Shown here one piece after another: positions 61,425 to 64,000 of a stretch of 64,000 nucleotides of DNA. A program made the position numbers and the translations under genes. Position 1 is the first letter of the stretch; each line of letters opens with the position of its first letter. Source of the DNA: Simiduia sp. 21SJ11W-1 (GTDB taxonomy: Bacteria > Pseudomonadota > Gammaproteobacteria > Pseudomonadales > Cellvibrionaceae). The notes beneath the pieces were generated by a model. The model made no database searches. It had not been told where the DNA came from and was given only the letters and a program-made list of their open reading frames with translations. Where the stretch lies: NCBI RefSeq assembly GCF_024138675.1, contig NZ_CP090959.1, positions 2,945,501 through 3,009,500 of the forward strand. Direction: 5' to 3'.

Positions 61425-64000
61425 CGGGGTAATGGTTTGCTAGCGGCCTGCGCCACATACTGCTGCAGCCGCGCGGTAAAACGCTTACTGGCAGCAGCCA
61501 CAGCTGCAATACTGGACTTCAAACCGGTGGCATCACAACGCGCGGCATCACCCTCCAGGGTATCAGCGCAGGCTTGTAGCTCGCGCCCGCCAAGCTGCCC
61601 GGCGGCACCTTTTACGGTGTGCGCGAGCAACTGCAACGCCGAATAGTCTTCCGCTACCATGAGCGTCTGGGCGCGCTGGGCCACATCGCCAAAGGAATCC
61701 AGGTAGCGCTCTATTAACCACAGTAAACGGTCTGTGCGCTTGCGCACGGTTTGCAGGGCAAACTTTTCATCCCACACGGTGTCGGCCGCCACAGGCTCAG
61801 CAGTTTCCACCGTTTGGGCTGCGTGGGCCAACCAACGGGTCAACACCACCTGCAGCTCATCTTCTTCAATGGGTTTGCTCAGAAAATCGTTCATGCCTGC
61901 GTCCATGCATCGCTCGCGATCACCGCGCATGGCATTGGCGGTGAGCGCCACTACCGTGAGTGAACGGCTGTGCTCACCGGCATCGCCCGCGCGAATACGG
62001 CGGGTGGCTTCCAGGCCATCCATTTCAGGCATCAAGCAATCCATAAACACCAGGCTGATATCGGTATTGGCTTTTAACACCGTGAGCGCGTGACGCCCGT
62101 TTTTAGCGGTGAGCACGCGGGCGCCTAAATCCTCCAGCATCATGGTGGCCACTTCGCGGTTAATGGCGTTGTCTTCCACCAGCAAGACTTTTTGCGATTG
62201 CGCCACAACCGCGGTAGCCGCTTTCGCCACGCTTTGGCTGCCACCTTCAGTGAACAACGCCAACAGGCGCGACTCGGTAACGGGTGCGGCCACTCTATCG
62301 GTAAAGCCGAGCTGCATCATAAAATTGGGATCCGGGTCTAGATGCTGGCCATGCACCAGTACCCGCGCCTTGTGCGCCCGCGCCCAACCGGGGCTTGTGG
62401 CACTGAGCCCGCCCGCCAAACAAAACTCACGCCCCACAAATACCCATTGATAATCGCGTGCGGCCAACAGTTCCTCGGTATCGGCCAAATTATCCGCCTG
62501 AAACACCTCGGCTCCCGCCTCTTGCAGCAAATTTGCCAACGCTTGGATAGAGGGCGCATTTTCGAGCGCAATGAGTACAAATTGGCCGGCCAGCGAAGGC
62601 AGTGAACCACGGCGTGTGGGCGTGACATTGGTAAGTTCAATGTGAAAGCTGAAGGTTGACCCCACGCCCGGGCGAGATTCCACCGATACCTCGCCCCCCA
62701 TCAGCTGGCACAGCTTGCGGGTGATGGCCAGGCCCAAACCCGTGCCCTCAAAGCGCCGGGTAGACGAGCTGTCTACCTGGGAGAAAGGCGTAAATAAATC
62801 GGCCAATTGCGCCTGGCTCATGCCAATACCGGTATCGATCACAGCTACCGTTAACCGAGTACTTTCAAGGGCAACCCGCACCACCACCTGGCCAACTTCT
62901 GTGAATTTAATGGCATTGTTGATCAGGTTTATTAAAATTTGGCGCAGCCGGTCTGGGTCTGCGGTGACTTTAACGTGGCCTACTTGCGCTTGATCAAGCA
63001 CCAGGTAAATGCCGCGCTGGTGTGCCGAGAGCGCCAGAATTTGCACCACGTCTTCCAGGGTTTGGCGCAAATCAAATGCACGAGGCATAAGCTCAAGCTT
63101 GCCGGCATCCACCTTGGAAAAATCCAGAATATCGTTAATGGTTGAAAGCAGGGTAATGGCGCTGCGCTGGGCAATATCCACATGGTGCGCCTGATTGGCG
63201 TTCAGGGGCGTGCGCTTTAGGAGGTTCAGCATTCCCATTACACCGTTTAACGGCGTGCGGATTTCATGGCTCATCATGGCCAGAAATTCACCCTTCACTT
63301 TCACCGCGTTTTCAGCCTGCTCTTTGGCAGCACGCAAGGCCTGCTCTACGGCCTTGCGCTCGGTAATATCCTGAAAGGAGCCGTACATGCGCACGCAACG
63401 GCCATCAACCATGTGTGAACGTCCCGTTGAGGCAAGCCAACGGCGCTCACCTTGGGCGGTAATAATGGGTAACTCCACCTGCCAGGGGGTGCCCTTTTTC
63501 AAGCCGTTCATCAGGCATTCAACAATGACTTTTTCGCTGTCGTCTACCCGGTAGAATTTGAGGGTGTCTTCAATATGGGGTTCAAAGCTTTCATCCACAC
63601 CGTGAATTTGTTTGGCCATGAGCGACCAGGTAGATTTCTTGGTGTGGGCATCGTATTCCCAGGCACCAATGCGCCCTTGCTCACTCATGGCCTCCAGCAT
63701 TTCCTGTTGGCGCTCGAGCGCCTGCTGGGCGCGTATGTTGTCGGTCATGTCTATGCCGGTGGAGTAATATTTTTTGCGCATCGGATCTGCGCGGGTGCTC
63801 CACACGAGCGTAATGTAATCGCCGTCTTTTTTTCGAAACCGGCTGGTAAATTCCACACTCTGCACGCCCGAACGCAGCTTGCGCATTTCCTGTTTTACAC
63901 TTTCAAGGTCGCCTGGATGAACCAGATCAATAATGGGGGCACCAATCACTTCTGCGTGGTTATAACCCAGTTGCCGCGTGAAATGGCTATTGACCACTTC
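61421..64000 (-). CDS. PAS hybrid sensor histidine kinase, partial (N-terminus outside window)
   Basis: 860 residues visible. Two PAS domains (LGYNHAEVIGAPIIDLVHPG; GAWEYDAHTKKSTWSL) precede a HisKA at about 63270-63245 (MSHEIRTPLNG), an HATPase, a degenerate receiver without the phospho-Asp (about 62330-62600), a full receiver with Asp in FMDCLMPEMDG (about 62040), and an Hpt with His in LLAHTVKGAAG (about 61600). The order HisKA-HATPase-REC-Hpt is that of BarA-like phosphorelays, with PAS input. No output regulator is in the window. Confidence 0.88.
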   Translation of the reverse strand, partial: EVVNSHFTRQLGYNHAEVIGAPIIDLVHPGDLESVKQEMRKLRSGVQSVEFTSRFRKKDGDYITLVWSTRADPMRKKYYSTGIDMTDNIRAQQALERQQEMLEAMSEQGRIGAWEYDAHTKKSTWSLMAKQIHGVDESFEPHIEDTLKFYRVDDSEKVIVECLMNGLKKGTPWQVELPIITAQGERRWLASTGRSHMVDGRCVRMYGSFQDITERKAVEQALRAAKEQAENAVKVKGEFLAMMSHEIRTPLNGVMGMLNLLKRTPLNANQAHHVDIAQRSAITLLSTINDILDFSKVDAGKLELMPRAFDLRQTLEDVVQILALSAHQRGIYLVLDQAQVGHVKVTADPDRLRQILINLINNAIKFTEVGQVVVRVALESTRLTVAVIDTGIGMSQAQLADLFTPFSQVDSSSTRRFEGTGLGLAITRKLCQLMGGEVSVESRPGVGSTFSFHIELTNVTPTRRGSLPSLAGQFVLIALENAPSIQALANLLQEAGAEVFQADNLADTEELLAARDYQWVFVGREFCLAGGLSATSPGWARAHKARVLVHGQHLDPDPNFMMQLGFTDRVAAPVTESRLLALFTEGGSQSVAKAATAVVAQSQKVLLVEDNAINREVATMMLEDLGARVLTAKNGRHALTVLKANTDISLVFMDCLMPEMDGLEATRRIRAGDAGEHSRSLTVVALTANAMRGDRERCMDAGMNDFLSKPIEEDELQVVLTRWLAHAAQTVETAEPVAADTVWDEKFALQTVRKRTDRLLWLIERYLDSFGDVAQRAQTLMVAEDYSALQLLAHTVKGAAGQLGGRELQACADTLEGDAARCDATGLKSSIAAVAAASKRFTARLQQYVAQAASKPLPR

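Noticed and set aside
1-64000. CRISPR arrays or rRNA genes
   Set aside because: No regularly spaced repeats and no rRNA sequence were seen; the only RNA gene recognised is ssrA.

Overview
The window reads as a contiguous piece of a gammaproteobacterial chromosome of moderately high GC content. Supporting signs are an E. coli-like YbiT, a MaeB with a fused phosphotransacetylase domain, OxyR/AhpCF, a one-piece tmRNA with tag ANDDNYGAQLAA, Shine-Dalgarno-led genes and many hybrid sensor kinases. A marine or cellulolytic relative (Cellvibrionales-like) is my guess, not something the sequence proves.

Layout. 1-9.5 kb: cut-off alpha/beta hydrolase, TIGR02647 protein, secreted NTF2-like protein, YfbR nucleotidase, a periplasmic binding protein translationally coupled to a hybrid histidine kinase, and a secreted lipase with its foldase. 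9.5-18.9 kb: malic enzyme, two glutathione transferases, the divergent oxyR / ahpC-ahpF peroxide module, a periplasmic binding protein and a class V aminotransferase pseudogene with two lesions. 19-27.8 kb: a three-domain nuclease/exonuclease/helicase, a small Cys-rich protein, a divergent WYL regulator, an orphan lipoprotein, YghU and YbiT.

27.8-33.27 kb is a decayed genomic island ending at the 3' end of ssrA. It has AbiE and HigBA toxin-antitoxin modules, a recombinase-cassette-type HTH gene whose upstream partner is cut at an attachment-like repeat, a truncated excisionase-like gene beside a possible IS256 relic, and a DUF2778 (Tlde1-like) L,D-transpeptidase toxin overlapping a secreted candidate immunity protein. 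Three copies of the ssrA 3' end and terminator (30.54, 33.02 and 33.22 kb) suggest repeated integration and decay. No integrase remains. The toxin pair and the nuclease/WYL locus are the best candidates for under-described biology.

33.9-38.9 kb: MASE1/CHASE hybrid kinase, another periplasmic binding protein, a TrmK-like methyltransferase and a YiiD-type thioesterase. 39-47.2 kb: one minus-strand block for propionyl-CoA to succinyl-CoA (carboxylase beta and alpha, epimerase, mutase, MeaB), with an AraC regulator upstream; a PduO-type adenosyltransferase at 51.7 kb can supply the mutase cofactor. 48.8-57.8 kb: M1 aminopeptidase, desaturase and its AraC neighbour, PagL-like deacylase, sterol-desaturase-family protein, MerR regulator, small Cys-rich protein and GDT1-family transporter. 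57.9-64 kb: periplasmic binding protein, arsenate detoxification operon arsR-gapdh-arsJ, and a PAS hybrid kinase that runs off the window.

The map comes from reading translations, motifs and repeats by eye; no database search was run.
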